Positions 52,558 to 62,000 of a stretch of DNA of 64,000 bases are shown here, in pieces (within the stretch, counting starts at the first letter, position 1; the number at the start of each line of letters is the position of its first letter). Both the position numbers and the translations under genes were made by a program. Source of the stretch: Phycisphaerales bacterium (GTDB lineage Bacteria; Planctomycetota; Phycisphaerae; Phycisphaerales; UBA1924). The DNA is taken from contig CANHCQ010000002.1 of assembly GCA_947459215.1 (NCBI GenBank), positions 1 through 64,000 of the forward strand. The letters run 5' to 3'. Under the pieces are notes generated by a model, which did not search any database, was not told the DNA's origin, and saw nothing but the letters and a program-made list of their open reading frames with translations.

Positions 52558-53127
52558 TCACGCCTCACCCCTTCCCACTCCCCCAGGCCATCGGCCTTGG
52601 TAGAAGCGGGTGAGGCAGCGGCGGAGGACTTCGAGGATGAGGTTGAGGTCGTGTTGGTCGCGGGGGCGGTCGACGACGGCGAAGGCGCCGAGGCGGAGGG
52701 CGGCGGCCATGTCGCGGTGGTCGTCGCGGGTGCTGCGGGCGCGCTTGACGACGACGGTCGGCGGCGGCTGGTCGAGGCGGTGGAGCAGCTCGAGCAGGCG
52801 CGAGCCGCCTTCGGAGAGCTCGGGGGCGTCGGCTTCGGAGTCCACGGAGTCGAGCGGCAGGCCGAGGTCCACGACGGCGATGTGGATGGGGTTGGTGCGG
52901 ATGACGTCCTGAGCTTCGCGGCCGGTGGCGGCGCGGAGGGACTGGACGCCCATGGGTTCGAGGAGGGGCGGAAGGCGCTCGACCCAGGGGTCGGGCTGCC
53001 AGCCGGCGTAGGAGAGGAGGAGGTTGAGGCGGCCGGAGTGGGGAGGGGTGGGGGTGGGCGCGGGGCTCCCGGGCGGGGTTTGACCCGCGGAAGGGGGACC
53101 GGGATGGAAGCGCACCGACAGCCGCAT
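52558..53127 (-). CDS. Receiver-like protein upstream of groES
   Basis: A 189-aa protein. After a Pro-rich N-terminus, residues about 35-175 resemble a CheY-type receiver: IHIAVVDLGLP carries a candidate phospho-acceptor Asp, TVVVKRARS a candidate conserved Lys, and ALRLGAFAVVDRP the alpha4-beta5 region. An acidic insert (SVDSEADAPELSEGG) lies after the Asp strand. No output domain is present. It lies on the groES strand 104 bases upstream of groES. The start at ATG 53127 is tentative, since no ribosome-binding site is seen. Confidence 0.65.
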   Translation of the reverse strand: MRLSVRFHPGPPSAGQTPPGSPAPTPTPPHSGRLNLLLSYAGWQPDPWVERLPPLLEPMGVQSLRAATGREAQDVIRTNPIHIAVVDLGLPLDSVDSEADAPELSEGGSRLLELLHRLDQPPPTVVVKRARSTRDDHRDMAAALRLGAFAVVDRPRDQHDLNLILEVLRRCLTRFYQGRWPGGVGRGEA

Positions 53128-53349
53128 GTGAGGGGGAGGGCAAGGGGCGTGCCGGAAGTGGGGAGTGGGAAGGGGTGAGGGGTGAGCGGTGAGAGGGGCG
53201 TTTTGGAGGCAGAGGAAAGGGGATTGGGGTGTGGCGGCGGTCAGGTGCGGCGGGCGAAGGGGTGGGGGTGCCGAAATGGCAGAAGAGGTGGTGATGGGGA
53301 AGAAGGCATCGAGGCATCGAGGCATCGAGGGGGGAAGCGAGGCGGAAGG

Positions 53350-53392
53350 CGGAACCCTTCCCCCTGCCCCTTCCCTCCGGGAAGGGGGGTGG
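53350..53392. repeat. GGGAAGGGG hairpin element
   Basis: CCCCTTCCCTCCGGGAAGGG near 53364-53384 is another copy of the family seen at 48054 and 48139, just upstream of rmuC. Confidence 0.7.
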
Positions 53393-53410
53393 CGTCAGTA
53401 CACTGGGGGC

Positions 53411-54880
53411 ATGAGTGATGTTGTGGCGGTTGTGTTGGGGGTGCTCGCGCTGCTGGGGTTGGTGGCGGCGGCGGTGGCGGCGTGGAAGGTGCAGGGGTTG
53501 TTGGCAGAGCGCGGCGAGTTGCTCGCGCGAGTGGCGAAGGCGGAGGAGGGGCGGCAGGGGTTGGTGGAGGATGTCGCTCGCGCGGAGCGGGCGGTGGAAG
53601 ATGAGAAGCGCGAGGCCGATGCGCGGCTGCGCGAGTTGCAGGCGCGGCTGGATGCGGTGATGAAGGACGCCGATGCGCTGCGGGTGCTTGAGGCGCAGCA
53701 GCGTGAGAAGGTGGCGGGGTCGGAGGCGGCGCGGGTGCGGGAGCGAGAGAGCCTCGCGAAGCAGCAGCAGTTGATCGAGCAGAAGTGGAGCGAGCAGCTG
53801 GAGGAGATCCGGCGGCAGTCGGGCGAGACGTTCAAGGCGCTGGCGGGGACGACGCTGGCCGAGGCTCGCAACGAGTTGATGAAGATCGCGGAAGAGAAGT
53901 TCAAAGGGCAGACGACGATCGCGCAGCAGGAGATCGAGGCGCGGAAGCAGGCGGTGGAGCGGTTGCTCTCGCCGATCTCGGAGACGCTGAAGAAGACGGA
54001 CGAGAAGTTGGCGGCGATCGAGAAGGAGCGGACGGAGAGTTACGCCGCGCTTCGGACGCAGGTGCAGTCGATGGCGCAGGCGAGTGAGCAGCTTCGGGGG
54101 GAGACGGGGAAGCTGGTGAAGGCGCTGAGAGAGCCGCATGTGAGAGGGCGGTATGGGGAGATTCAGCTCAAGCGCGTCGCGGAGTTGGCGGGGATGACGG
54201 GGTACTGCGACTTCAACACGCAGGATCAGACGACGGATGGGGATGGGACGGCGCTGAAGCCGGACATGGTGGTGCGGCTGCCGAGCGAGCGGGTGGTGGT
54301 CGTCGATGCGAAGACGAACATCCAGGCGTATCTCGATGCGCTGCAGGCCGAGACGCCGGAGCTGCAAGAGCAGTGTCTGGATCGGTTCGCGCGGCACGTG
54401 GCGGAGCAGGCCCGGGCGCTGTCGGCGAAGAAGTACTGGACGCGGTATGAAGGATCACCTGAGTTTGTGGTGATGTTCATCCCGGGCGATCAGTTCATCG
54501 ATGCGGCGCTGTCAAGAAGGCCGGAGATTCTCGAAGAGGCGGCGCGGCAAAACGTGCTGCTTGCGAGCCCGAGCACGTTGATCGGGCTCTTGCGCGCGGT
54601 GGCGGTGGGCTACGGCGAGCAGCGGCTGGCGGCGGAAGCGGCGACGCTGCGGGAGCTCGGGAAAGAACTGCATGAGCGTGCCAGCGCGGCGTTCGAGCAC
54701 GTCGCCAAGCTCGGCAAGGCGATCGAGTCGGCGGGGGATCACTTCAACAAGTTCGTGGGCAGTTACGAGACTCGTCTCGAGCCGACGCTGCGGAAGTTTG
54801 AGGAAGCGAATGTGAAGGGGGCGAAGGAGTTGCCGGAATTGAAGTCGGTTTCGACGCAGTTGCGGTTGCCTTCGGTGTGA
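53411..54880 (+). CDS. rmuC: DNA recombination protein RmuC
   Basis: A 489-aa protein that limits inversions and rearrangements at short inverted repeats (established for E. coli RmuC). An N-terminal membrane helix (about 4-24) is followed by a long coiled coil (about 28-225) and the RmuC nuclease-like domain (about 230-460), with REPHVRGRYGEIQLKRVAELAGM, VVVDAKTN, FVVMFIPGD and ASPSTLIGLLRAVA. The start MSDVVAVV is set by the helix; upstream in-frame sequence is a repeat. Such a protein is of interest in a genome this rich in inverted repeats. Confidence 0.93.
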   Translation: MSDVVAVVLGVLALLGLVAAAVAAWKVQGLLAERGELLARVAKAEEGRQGLVEDVARAERAVEDEKREADARLRELQARLDAVMKDADALRVLEAQQREKVAGSEAARVRERESLAKQQQLIEQKWSEQLEEIRRQSGETFKALAGTTLAEARNELMKIAEEKFKGQTTIAQQEIEARKQAVERLLSPISETLKKTDEKLAAIEKERTESYAALRTQVQSMAQASEQLRGETGKLVKALREPHVRGRYGEIQLKRVAELAGMTGYCDFNTQDQTTDGDGTALKPDMVVRLPSERVVVVDAKTNIQAYLDALQAETPELQEQCLDRFARHVAEQARALSAKKYWTRYEGSPEFVVMFIPGDQFIDAALSRRPEILEEAARQNVLLASPSTLIGLLRAVAVGYGEQRLAAEAATLRELGKELHERASAAFEHVAKLGKAIESAGDHFNKFVGSYETRLEPTLRKFEEANVKGAKELPELKSVSTQLRLPSV

Positions 54881-55052
54881 GCGTCTGGCACCCCGTTGGG
54901 GTGCGGGTGTTCAGACGGATGCACGTGGTGGTGCGTGTTCGTCCGTGGGTGTCGCTCGAAGACTCGCTCCACCCACGGCTTTGTTCTGCGAGGCCTTTGG
55001 CCTCGGGATGCGGGGAGTTGGAGTCGTTGGGCACGAACTGTCGCGCGCATAG

Positions 55053-55080
55053 AAAAGCCCACGCCTTGCGGCGTGGGCTT
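55053..55080 (-). terminator. Terminator-like hairpin after the chemotaxis receptor
   Basis: An 11-bp stem AAGCCCACGCC (55055-55065)/GGCGTGGGCTT (55070-55080), with AAAA at 55053-55056 giving a U-tract on the minus strand. It is about 150 bases past the receptor stop; it could serve rmuC in the other direction less well. Confidence 0.6.
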
Positions 55081-55136
55081 GGGGTCAGGCTTTGCTGGCG
55101 GGTCGAGCGCGGGTGCGAGGTTCGGCGCGTCTCGGC

Positions 55137-55190
55137 CCCTCACCGGCCTCGCGGACTCGGCCACCTCTCCCCGCGGCGCGGGGAGAGGGT
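55137..55190. repeat. Dispersed double-hairpin element, copy C
   Basis: Hairpin 1 is short (GGCC 55145-55148 with GGCC 55159-55162). Hairpin 2 arms are CCTCTCCCCGC (55164-55174) and GCGGGGAGAGG (55178-55188). The flanks CCCCTCACC and GTGCGCGG match copies A and B. Confidence 0.75.
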
Positions 55191-55229
55191 GCGCGGATGC
55201 GGTGCGCGGGTGAAGTGCGCGTTGGTTGC

Positions 55230-56876
55230 TCACACGCGGAAGCGGCCGACGACGGCTTGGAGTTCTTCGGCCTGGCGGCTGAGCTGAGCGGCGGCCTGGG
55301 CGGCTTGCGAGGCGCCCTCGGTGGATTCGCGGGTGATGGCGTTGATTTCCTCGACGCTCTTGGCGATCTGGTTGCTGGTGCCGGCCTGCTGGTCGGCGGC
55401 GGCGGCGATGGACTGGACCATGCTGCCGACCTTGCTGCTGCTCTCGACGATGGTGCTGAGCGAGGTGCCGGCCTGAGTGGCGAGTTCGACGCCCTTGTTG
55501 ACGCGTTCGGCACCGGACTCGATTTGGGCGACGGCGCTGGTGGTGTCGCTCTGGATCTCGCGGATGCTCTGGGCGACTTCGTCGGTGGCCTTGGCGGTGC
55601 GTTCGGCGAGCTTGCGGACCTCGTCGGCGACGACGGCGAAGCCGCGGCCGTGCTCGCCGGCGCGGGCGGCTTCGATGGCGGCGTTGAGAGCGAGCAGGTT
55701 GGTCTGATCTGCGATGTCGTTGATGACGCCGATGATCTGGCCGATTTGCTCGGACTTCTTGCCGAGGTTTCTGATGACCTTGGAGGATTCCTGGACCTGG
55801 TCGGCGATTCCCATGATCTCGGCGACGGTCTGCTGGACGATGGCGGATCCGCCGTCGGCGCGCTGGCGGGACTCGTCGGCGGAAGCGCGGGCCTCGCTGG
55901 ACTGGCGAGCGACTTCGGAGACCGAGGCGGACATCTCGGTGGCGGCGGCGGCGACGGAGGCGGCCTGCTGCTCCTGCTTGCGCATGCCGCTGGCCATTTC
56001 CTCGGCGGAGGCGGCGATCTCGGTGGCGGCGGCGGCGACGTCGCGGGTGGTGGTGCTGGCGGACTTCACGATGGAGTGGACGTCGTTGACGAAGGCGTCA
56101 AAGGAGCCGGCGATCATGCCGACCTCGTCCTTGCGGTTGAGGTTGAGGCGCTTGGTCAGGTCCTTCTTGGCTTGCATCTCGGTGATCGAGGCGACCAGCC
56201 GCGAGACCGGCTTGGTGATGCTGCGGGTGATGAAGAAGTCGAGGGCGAGTACGATGGCGGCGACGGCGGCAGCGATGATGACGAGCATGGTCAGACTCGC
56301 GTTGGAGACCGAGGCCGCGTGTTTCTCGGACTCGGCGAGATCGGCGTTGGCGAGCTTGACGACCTCATCGATCGCGGAGCGATGAGCGAAGTAGAGCGGC
56401 GTCAGCTCTGTCTTGAGGATCTGGCCGGCGCCGGAGGCGTTGCCGGCCTGAACGGCGGGGATGAGCTTCTGGTGGGCGTCGGCGAAGAACTGGTCAGCGG
56501 GCTTGAAGGCGGCGGTGAGCAGCGTTTCTTTCATGACCGAGGTGGGGAGGTTCTGCTCCCAGTACGCGTGTCGGTCGCGGAAGTCTTTCTCGAGCCGGGT
56601 GAAGCGCTGCATGAGCGGTTCGAGTTCGGGGCTCTTTGCGTCGGTGCGCTCGATCTCGAGGGCGGTCAGATAGGCCTCGATGATGTACTGGGGCGGGGGG
56701 AGGACGTCGGCGATGAGGTCCTTGTTGAGGACGATCTCGTTGTAGACCGGCCCACCGACGCTGACGGTTTTGAAGGTGGAGTAGCTGACGGCGGTGATGC
56801 TCGCGGTGCCAACGAAGCAGGTGATGGCGAGGGCGGTGAGCTTGGTTCCGATGCGGAGGTTTTGCAGGCTGAACAT
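55230..56876 (-). CDS. Methyl-accepting chemotaxis protein
   Basis: A 548-aa membrane receptor that signals to CheA/CheW. One helix at about 13-33, a periplasmic helical ligand domain (about 34-190), a second helix (about 193-215), HAMP ([14 protein letters not shown]) and a long cytoplasmic coiled coil follow. The hairpin tip is [38 protein letters not shown]. The tail ends FRV with no CheR-binding pentapeptide. GGGAG lies 7 bases before ATG 56876. No che genes are adjacent. The ligand is unknown. Confidence 0.92.
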   Translation of the reverse strand: MFSLQNLRIGTKLTALAITCFVGTASITAVSYSTFKTVSVGGPVYNEIVLNKDLIADVLPPPQYIIEAYLTALEIERTDAKSPELEPLMQRFTRLEKDFRDRHAYWEQNLPTSVMKETLLTAAFKPADQFFADAHQKLIPAVQAGNASGAGQILKTELTPLYFAHRSAIDEVVKLANADLAESEKHAASVSNASLTMLVIIAAAVAAIVLALDFFITRSITKPVSRLVASITEMQAKKDLTKRLNLNRKDEVGMIAGSFDAFVNDVHSIVKSASTTTRDVAAAATEIAASAEEMASGMRKQEQQAASVAAAATEMSASVSEVARQSSEARASADESRQRADGGSAIVQQTVAEIMGIADQVQESSKVIRNLGKKSEQIGQIIGVINDIADQTNLLALNAAIEAARAGEHGRGFAVVADEVRKLAERTAKATDEVAQSIREIQSDTTSAVAQIESGAERVNKGVELATQAGTSLSTIVESSSKVGSMVQSIAAAADQQAGTSNQIAKSVEEINAITRESTEGASQAAQAAAQLSRQAEELQAVVGRFRV

Positions 56877-56959
56877 AAGAGACTCCCGGTTGTGTCGAGA
56901 TCGGTACTGCCGATGTCGAGCGTTTGTCAAGATGGGGAATGTGACCCGATGAGAGCGCG

Positions 56960-56989
56960 AAAAAGCCCGAGCGTTGGAACGCTCGGGCT
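56960..56989 (-). terminator. Rho-independent terminator of the porin-like gene
   Basis: A stem AGCCCGAGCGTT (56964-56975)/AACGCTCGGGCT (56978-56989) with an A-run at 56960-56964 (U-tract on the minus strand), 10 bases past the porin-like gene stop. Confidence 0.85.
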
Positions 56990-56999
56990 CGCGAAGGAA

Positions 57000-57974
57000 T
57001 CAATACACGATGCTGAGGCCGACCACGCCGAGGACCTCGAAGTCCTTCTGGTTGGTGTTGAACTGGCGGGCACCGTCGCCGAGGAAGAGAAAGCGGACGC
57101 CCGCCGAGGCGGTCCACTGGCCGTAGTTGCGGTTAACGGGGAGGGGAACGAGGACGCGGCTGCCAAACTCGAAGACTCCGAAGCCCTGGCTGGCACCAGC
57201 GGCGTTCTCGTAGTAGTTGGAGAGGCCGAAGCCGGCGATGACTGGGAAGTTGACACGGACCTTCTCGACGACGGGCATGTCGAGGTCGAAGCCGGGGGTG
57301 ACGCCGAGTTCGAGGTACGAGCCGCCGCCGAGGTTGGCGCCGTCGGAGCCGTTCTCGCCGACTTCCTGGACGAACAGGACGCTGGGATTGAGGGCCCACT
57401 TGCCCATCCATCCGGAGTCGTCGAGTGTGAAGGTGAAGTTGAACTCATTGATGGTGGAGAAGTTGCTGGCGGGGCTCATCAATGCGACATAGGCGGTGCG
57501 GAACGCGAAGATGTCGTACTTGAAGGTGAGGCCAGCGGCGAGGTCGGACTCGAACCAGTTGCGAGCCGAGCCGGAGGCGTTGGAGCCACGGGTGTCACCG
57601 TGGAAAGAGTTCCACGCGCCGAGGTCGGCGACGAGTTTGAACTTCTCGTGCTCGTAAAGGTCGATCGCGAGCGAGGCGGCGGGTTGGATGATGAATCCGC
57701 GGTCCTTGGACATGATGCCGCGGGAGAAGTACTTGGTGGGGATGTCAAAGCCAAGGGTGAAGTGGAGCTTGCCGGTGTTGACGGGCTGCTCGCCTTCTTT
57801 CTTGGGGAGTTCGACGGGGGGTACGACGCTGGGCTGGGTGGCGGGGGTGGGGTTGCCGCCGATGGACTCGGGGGGCTCGCTCATCTCGACATTGGCGAGC
57901 TGAGCGTGAGCGGTGCCAGCGAGGGCGACGAGTCCGAGAAGCGAGACGGAAACGGAGCGAACGGATCCACGCAT
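57000..57974 (-). CDS. Putative outer-membrane beta-barrel protein
   Basis: A 324-aa protein with a signal peptide (SVSLLGLVALAGTAHAQ, cut near residue 26), a Pro-rich linker (about 35-62) and then alternating beta-strand sequence ending in an aromatic-hydrophobic strand (EVLGVVGLSIVY), typical of barrel proteins. Motifs such as LGFDIPTKYFSRGI resemble TorF-like putative porins. AGAGGTG precedes ATG 57974. Its own terminator follows. Substrate unknown. Confidence 0.75.
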   Translation of the reverse strand: MRGSVRSVSVSLLGLVALAGTAHAQLANVEMSEPPESIGGNPTPATQPSVVPPVELPKKEGEQPVNTGKLHFTLGFDIPTKYFSRGIMSKDRGFIIQPAASLAIDLYEHEKFKLVADLGAWNSFHGDTRGSNASGSARNWFESDLAAGLTFKYDIFAFRTAYVALMSPASNFSTINEFNFTFTLDDSGWMGKWALNPSVLFVQEVGENGSDGANLGGGSYLELGVTPGFDLDMPVVEKVRVNFPVIAGFGLSNYYENAAGASQGFGVFEFGSRVLVPLPVNRNYGQWTASAGVRFLFLGDGARQFNTNQKDFEVLGVVGLSIVY

Positions 57975-58264
57975 AACTACACCTCTTGAGCGTCGTTGGT
58001 GCGGCACGCAGCGCGGAGTGCGTTACGGGCCACGGCGAACGCGAGGGGTGGATCGGTGCGATGGGGTCAATGCTGAAGTGTGGGTGCGGAAACGCCGCGA
58101 AGTTCGCAGTTTGCGGACCGGCCCGATCCGAACAATTGGCGCACATTCGCAATCGGATGCGGTGGGCAACGGCTTGACGAATCGAGATAAATGCATCTCG
58201 ATTCGGTAGGGGCACCGGCGTGGCGTTGCGTCACGCGAGAAGAAGGCGAGTGAACCGCGGGGCG

Positions 58265-58648
58265 CTAGTTCGTGAGCCGCAGCGTGCCGTCGGGGCTGAA
58301 CGTGGATGGGAGCGGCTTCTTTTTCTCGGTGGGTCCGAGGGGAATGTTCCACTCGATGGTGCCGTAGACCTCATCGAGGATGTCGTAGGCGACCTCGCGC
58401 TGGTCCTTGGGGATGTAGCGCGTCGCGCCGAGTCCGACGTTGGCGGCGGAGAGCGTGGCGCGGAGATCGGAGAGGTGAGAGAGGCGAGCGCCGCGGTCGG
58501 CGGCATCGGCGGCGGAGACCTTGGTGCGTTCGGCGATGAGCGATGACTCGACGCGGCCGGACTTGGCGCGCAACTGGTCGTAGCGCGAGGCGCAGCCGGT
58601 GAGGGTGAAGGTGAGGGTGAGGAGGATGAGGGTGGTGCGACGAAGCAT
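58265..58648 (-). CDS. Small lipoprotein
   Basis: A 127-aa protein with a lipoprotein signal (LILLTLTFTLTGCAS; lipidated Cys at about residue 19). The mature part is helical (YDQLRAKSGRVESSLIAERTKVSAADAADRGARLSHL) and ends in a Pro-rich segment. The start at ATG 58648 is set by the signal peptide. No family is recognised. Confidence 0.72.
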   Translation of the reverse strand: MLRRTTLILLTLTFTLTGCASRYDQLRAKSGRVESSLIAERTKVSAADAADRGARLSHLSDLRATLSAANVGLGATRYIPKDQREVAYDILDEVYGTIEWNIPLGPTEKKKPLPSTFSPDGTLRLTN

Positions 58649-58981
58649 GCGGAGAGAGTACGAGAACAGAGGCGCGATTGGTGTGCGGTTGGGGCCGTTG
58701 GAAAGGCGGTTCACCGCGGAGAACGCCAAGGACGCGGAGGAAAACTGGAGTTGGAGTGAGTCTGGGTGTGGCGATCGTTCTTGGTTGCGAGTTCACGGCT
58801 TAGGCATCTTGAACCCATCCCCCCGGGCCCTTCCCGCCGGGAGCAGGCGTGTTCTGGCGTGAATCTGGTTGCGTGCATCGTGAGAAACTGGCATTGAAGT
58901 GGGTTTTTCGCGGGTTGGCGCGTACCATTGCGTTCTGGTCCCGAACGAGGGCCAGACGGGTGGTGGGGCGGGAGAATGCAG
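58649..58981. repeat. Gap with single repeat copies before tRNA-Lys
   Basis: It contains one TTCACCGCGGAGAACGCCAA-type repeat (about 58710-58742) and one C-rich CCCGCCGGGAG hairpin element (about 58815-58850). The tRNA promoter should lie in the last 100 bases. No gene is seen. Confidence 0.55.
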
Positions 58982-59054
58982 GAGGGCGTAGCTCAGTTGG
59001 TAGAGCAGCGGCCTTTTAAGCCGTAGGTCCAGGGTTCGAGTCCCTGCGCCCTCA
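58982..59054 (+). tRNA. tRNA-Lys (anticodon TTT)
   Basis: A full cloverleaf: acceptor GAGGGCG (58982-58988)/CGCCCTC (59047-59053) with discriminator A 59054; D stem GCTC/GAGC; anticodon stem GCGGC/GCCGT around loop CTTTTAA with anticodon TTT at 59015-59017; and a T arm with GGTTCGAGTCC. CCA is not encoded. It is followed after 33 bases by the SNF2 gene. Confidence 0.97.
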
Positions 59055-59087
59055 TTAGAGAAGCGACCAACCCGGTCGCGGTCATGG

Positions 59088-62000
59088 ATGATCGGCCTCG
59101 GGACGGCCCGAGCAGCCGGGGGAGACGATCGGTTGCTTCACGCCTTGCATGCGATCTGGACGGTGGGTGCGAACGCCGGCGTAGCAGGTGCGCGCCCGGT
59201 GCCGGGGCTGCATGTTTTCGGCGAGGACGCATCGCGGCTGGCGACGCAGGCGGAAGCGACGATCGGCGACGAGATCGTGGACCATCCGTTCGCGCTCGAC
59301 GTGGAGGCGATCCGCACGCGGCTGGGCGCGGCTGGTGCCGGTGCGGAGGTTTCCAGTGTTGTGCTGCAGCTCCCGGCGACGGGGTCGGGCGTGCTGCCCA
59401 GTTCGCATCTGGCGCGGGCGGTGGGGCACCGGGCCGATGGAGTCATGCGGCTGGTGAAGGTGCGGGTGCCGACGTTTTTTGTGTCGGCGGAGAAGGCGCC
59501 GGCGGCGCTGGACGCGATGCTCGATGATTCGCCACGGGCGGCGGCGGCGGACGACGGCGGGCGGACGCAGTTGGTCGGCGCGTCGGTCGTGTACTTCGGG
59601 GCGGCGCTGCGACTGGTGCGCAGCCTGCTCGCGCAGCAGCGATTTGTTCCGATGGTGGCGCAGGGCGGAGTTTCGAGCACCGGCGCAATGGTGCCCACGG
59701 AGTTCCGCGGCGTGTGGCAGCCGTGGCTGAGCGACGAGAAGACGTCGGAGCGGGTGGCGACCTTGGTGCGGGCGATGCCGTCGATTGCGCGGGCGGCGGA
59801 GGATTCGTTCGGGCATCAGCCGTGGCCGATCGTGGAAGATTTCCTATGGCGGGTGGTCGATGCGGCGTGCCGCGCGACCTTGACGCGGGAGGATTTCATC
59901 TCGTCGGTGTCGGAGAAGGACGCGACGAAGGACCTGCACGTGGCGTGGCTGCAGGGGCTGCTGTCGCAGGCTGACCAGGTGCCGGCGACGAACACCCGGG
60001 GCCAGGAACTGGCCCGGCGGATTCGCCAATGGATCAGCGGGCTGGAGGAGCGCGGGGCGAGCAGCGCGTGGCGGCTCTTGCTCAAGATGAACGAGCCCTT
60101 GGTGGAGAGCGGGGAGGACGAGGGGGACGACGACGACGCGATGTGGTCGATCTCGTTCCACTTGCAGAGCGTGGACAAGCCGGCGTTGATCGTGGACGCG
60201 GCGGATCTGTGGGCGTTGACGGGCGACTCGATGACGATCGAGGGCAAGCGGATCGACGCGCCGCAGGATCTGCTGCTGGGTGAGTTGGGCCGGGCGAGTC
60301 GCATCTATCAGAAATTGGAAAAGGCGCTCGAAGACTCCGAGCCGGAGTCGATGGAGCTGTCGACGCGGCAGGCGTACCAGTTCCTTCGCGAATTTGCGGC
60401 GATCCTGGGCGAGCAGGGGTTTGGGATTGCGACGCCGGATTGGTGGGATTCGCCCTTGGCGAAACTGGGCGTGCGGCTGCGGCTGGAGAGCGACACGCTT
60501 GAGAAGGTGATGGCCCCGGGCGGCGCGGGCGGATCGGCGAGTTCGCCGCAGCTCGGCATGAGTGCTCTGGTGCGGTATCGCTGGGAGATCGCGTTGGGCG
60601 ATACGGCGCTGTCGCTGGCGGAGTTTGAGAAGCTGGCGGCGCGGAAGAGCCCGCTGGTGCGGATGAACGGGCGATGGGTGGAGGTGCGGCCCGAGGACGT
60701 GCAGAGCGCGATCAAGTTCGTGCGCGAGCATCCGGGCGGCGAGATGAAGGTGGGCGAGGCGCTGCGGATGGCGTATGCCAGCGATCCGCGCGAGACGGGC
60801 GTGCACATCACCGGGCTGGAGGCGACGGGTTGGGTGGCGGCCTTGATGAATGCCGAGGCGGCGACGCAGCAGCTTGAGATGATCCGTCCGCCGGAGCGGT
60901 TCCACGGGACGCTGCGGCCGTACCAGGTGCGGGGCGTGTCGTGGATGGCGTTCCTGGAGCGGATTGGGCTTGGGCTGTGCCTGGCGGACGACATGGGCCT
61001 GGGCAAGACGATTCAGTTGCTCGCGTTGATGGCGTTTGAGCGCGAGCAGATGGTGGCGGCGATGGCACAGCTGCCGCCGGGCTCGGTGGTGCAGAAGGTA
61101 AAGCCGACGCTGCTGGTGGTGCCGATGTCGGTTGTTGGCAACTGGCTGCACGAGACCAAGCGGTTCTGTCCGGAGCTGAAGGTCTTGACGCACCACGGGG
61201 CGGACCGGCTGGACGAGGCGAAGTTTGTCGATGAGGCGCGGTCGAGCGACATGATCATCACGACCTATTCGCTGGCGCACCGCGATCGGGAGCTGTTGAC
61301 GCGGGTCGAATGGGGCCGCGTGGTGCTGGACGAGGCGCAGTACATCAAGAATCCGGCGGCGAAACAGAGCCAGGCGGTGCGGGCGATTACGGCGGAGCGG
61401 CGCGTCGCGCTGACGGGCACGCCGGTCGAGAACCGGCTGAGTGAACTGTGGTCGATCATGGACTTCCTGAACCCCGGCTATCTGGGTTCGGCGGGGAGTT
61501 TCCGGACACGGTTCTCGCTGGGAATTGAGCGGTATCGCGATAAGGCGAAACTGGACCAGCTCAAGGGGTTGGTGCGGCCGTTCATCTTGCGCCGACTCAA
61601 GAGCGACCCGACGGTGGTGGCGGACCTGCCGGAGAAGGTGGAGAGCAAGGAATTCTGTCCGCTGACGAGCGAGCAGGCGACGTTGTACGAGCAGTGCGTC
61701 CAGCGGATGCTGACGGAAGTCGAGCGGAGCGAGGGCATCCAGCGGCGCGGCCTGGTGCTGAGCGCGCTCATCAAGCTCAAGCAGATCTGCAATCACCCGA
61801 GCCAGCTGTTGAAGGACTGGTCAGAGGGCGGATTGACGCCGCCGAAGTTCGAGCGCAGCGGCAAGTGCATCCGCTTGCTTGAGATGCTGGAGGAAGTGCT
61901 GGCCGAGGGCGATCAGGCGCTGGTGTTCACGCAGTTCCGGCAGATGGGGAACATTCTGATGTCGCTCCTGCGGCATCACCTCGATCGCGACGTGCTGTTC

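Larger units (their letters stand above)
54881..55229. other. Repeat- and hairpin-filled gap between rmuC and receptor gene
   Basis: No gene is supported. In order it holds GGCACCCCGTTGGGGTGC (54889-54906), an imperfect inverted pair CGTGGGTGTCGCTCGA/CTCCACCCACGG (about 54942-54979), a terminator-like hairpin (55053-55080) and double-hairpin element copy C (about 55137-55190). Confidence 0.6.

Noticed and set aside
55092..57989. Plus-strand open frame of 965 codons antisense to the receptor and porin genes
   Set aside because: Composition is Gly/Asp/Leu-rich with no domain, and the opposite strand carries two clear proteins with ribosome-binding sites and terminators. Long antisense frames are expected at this GC content.
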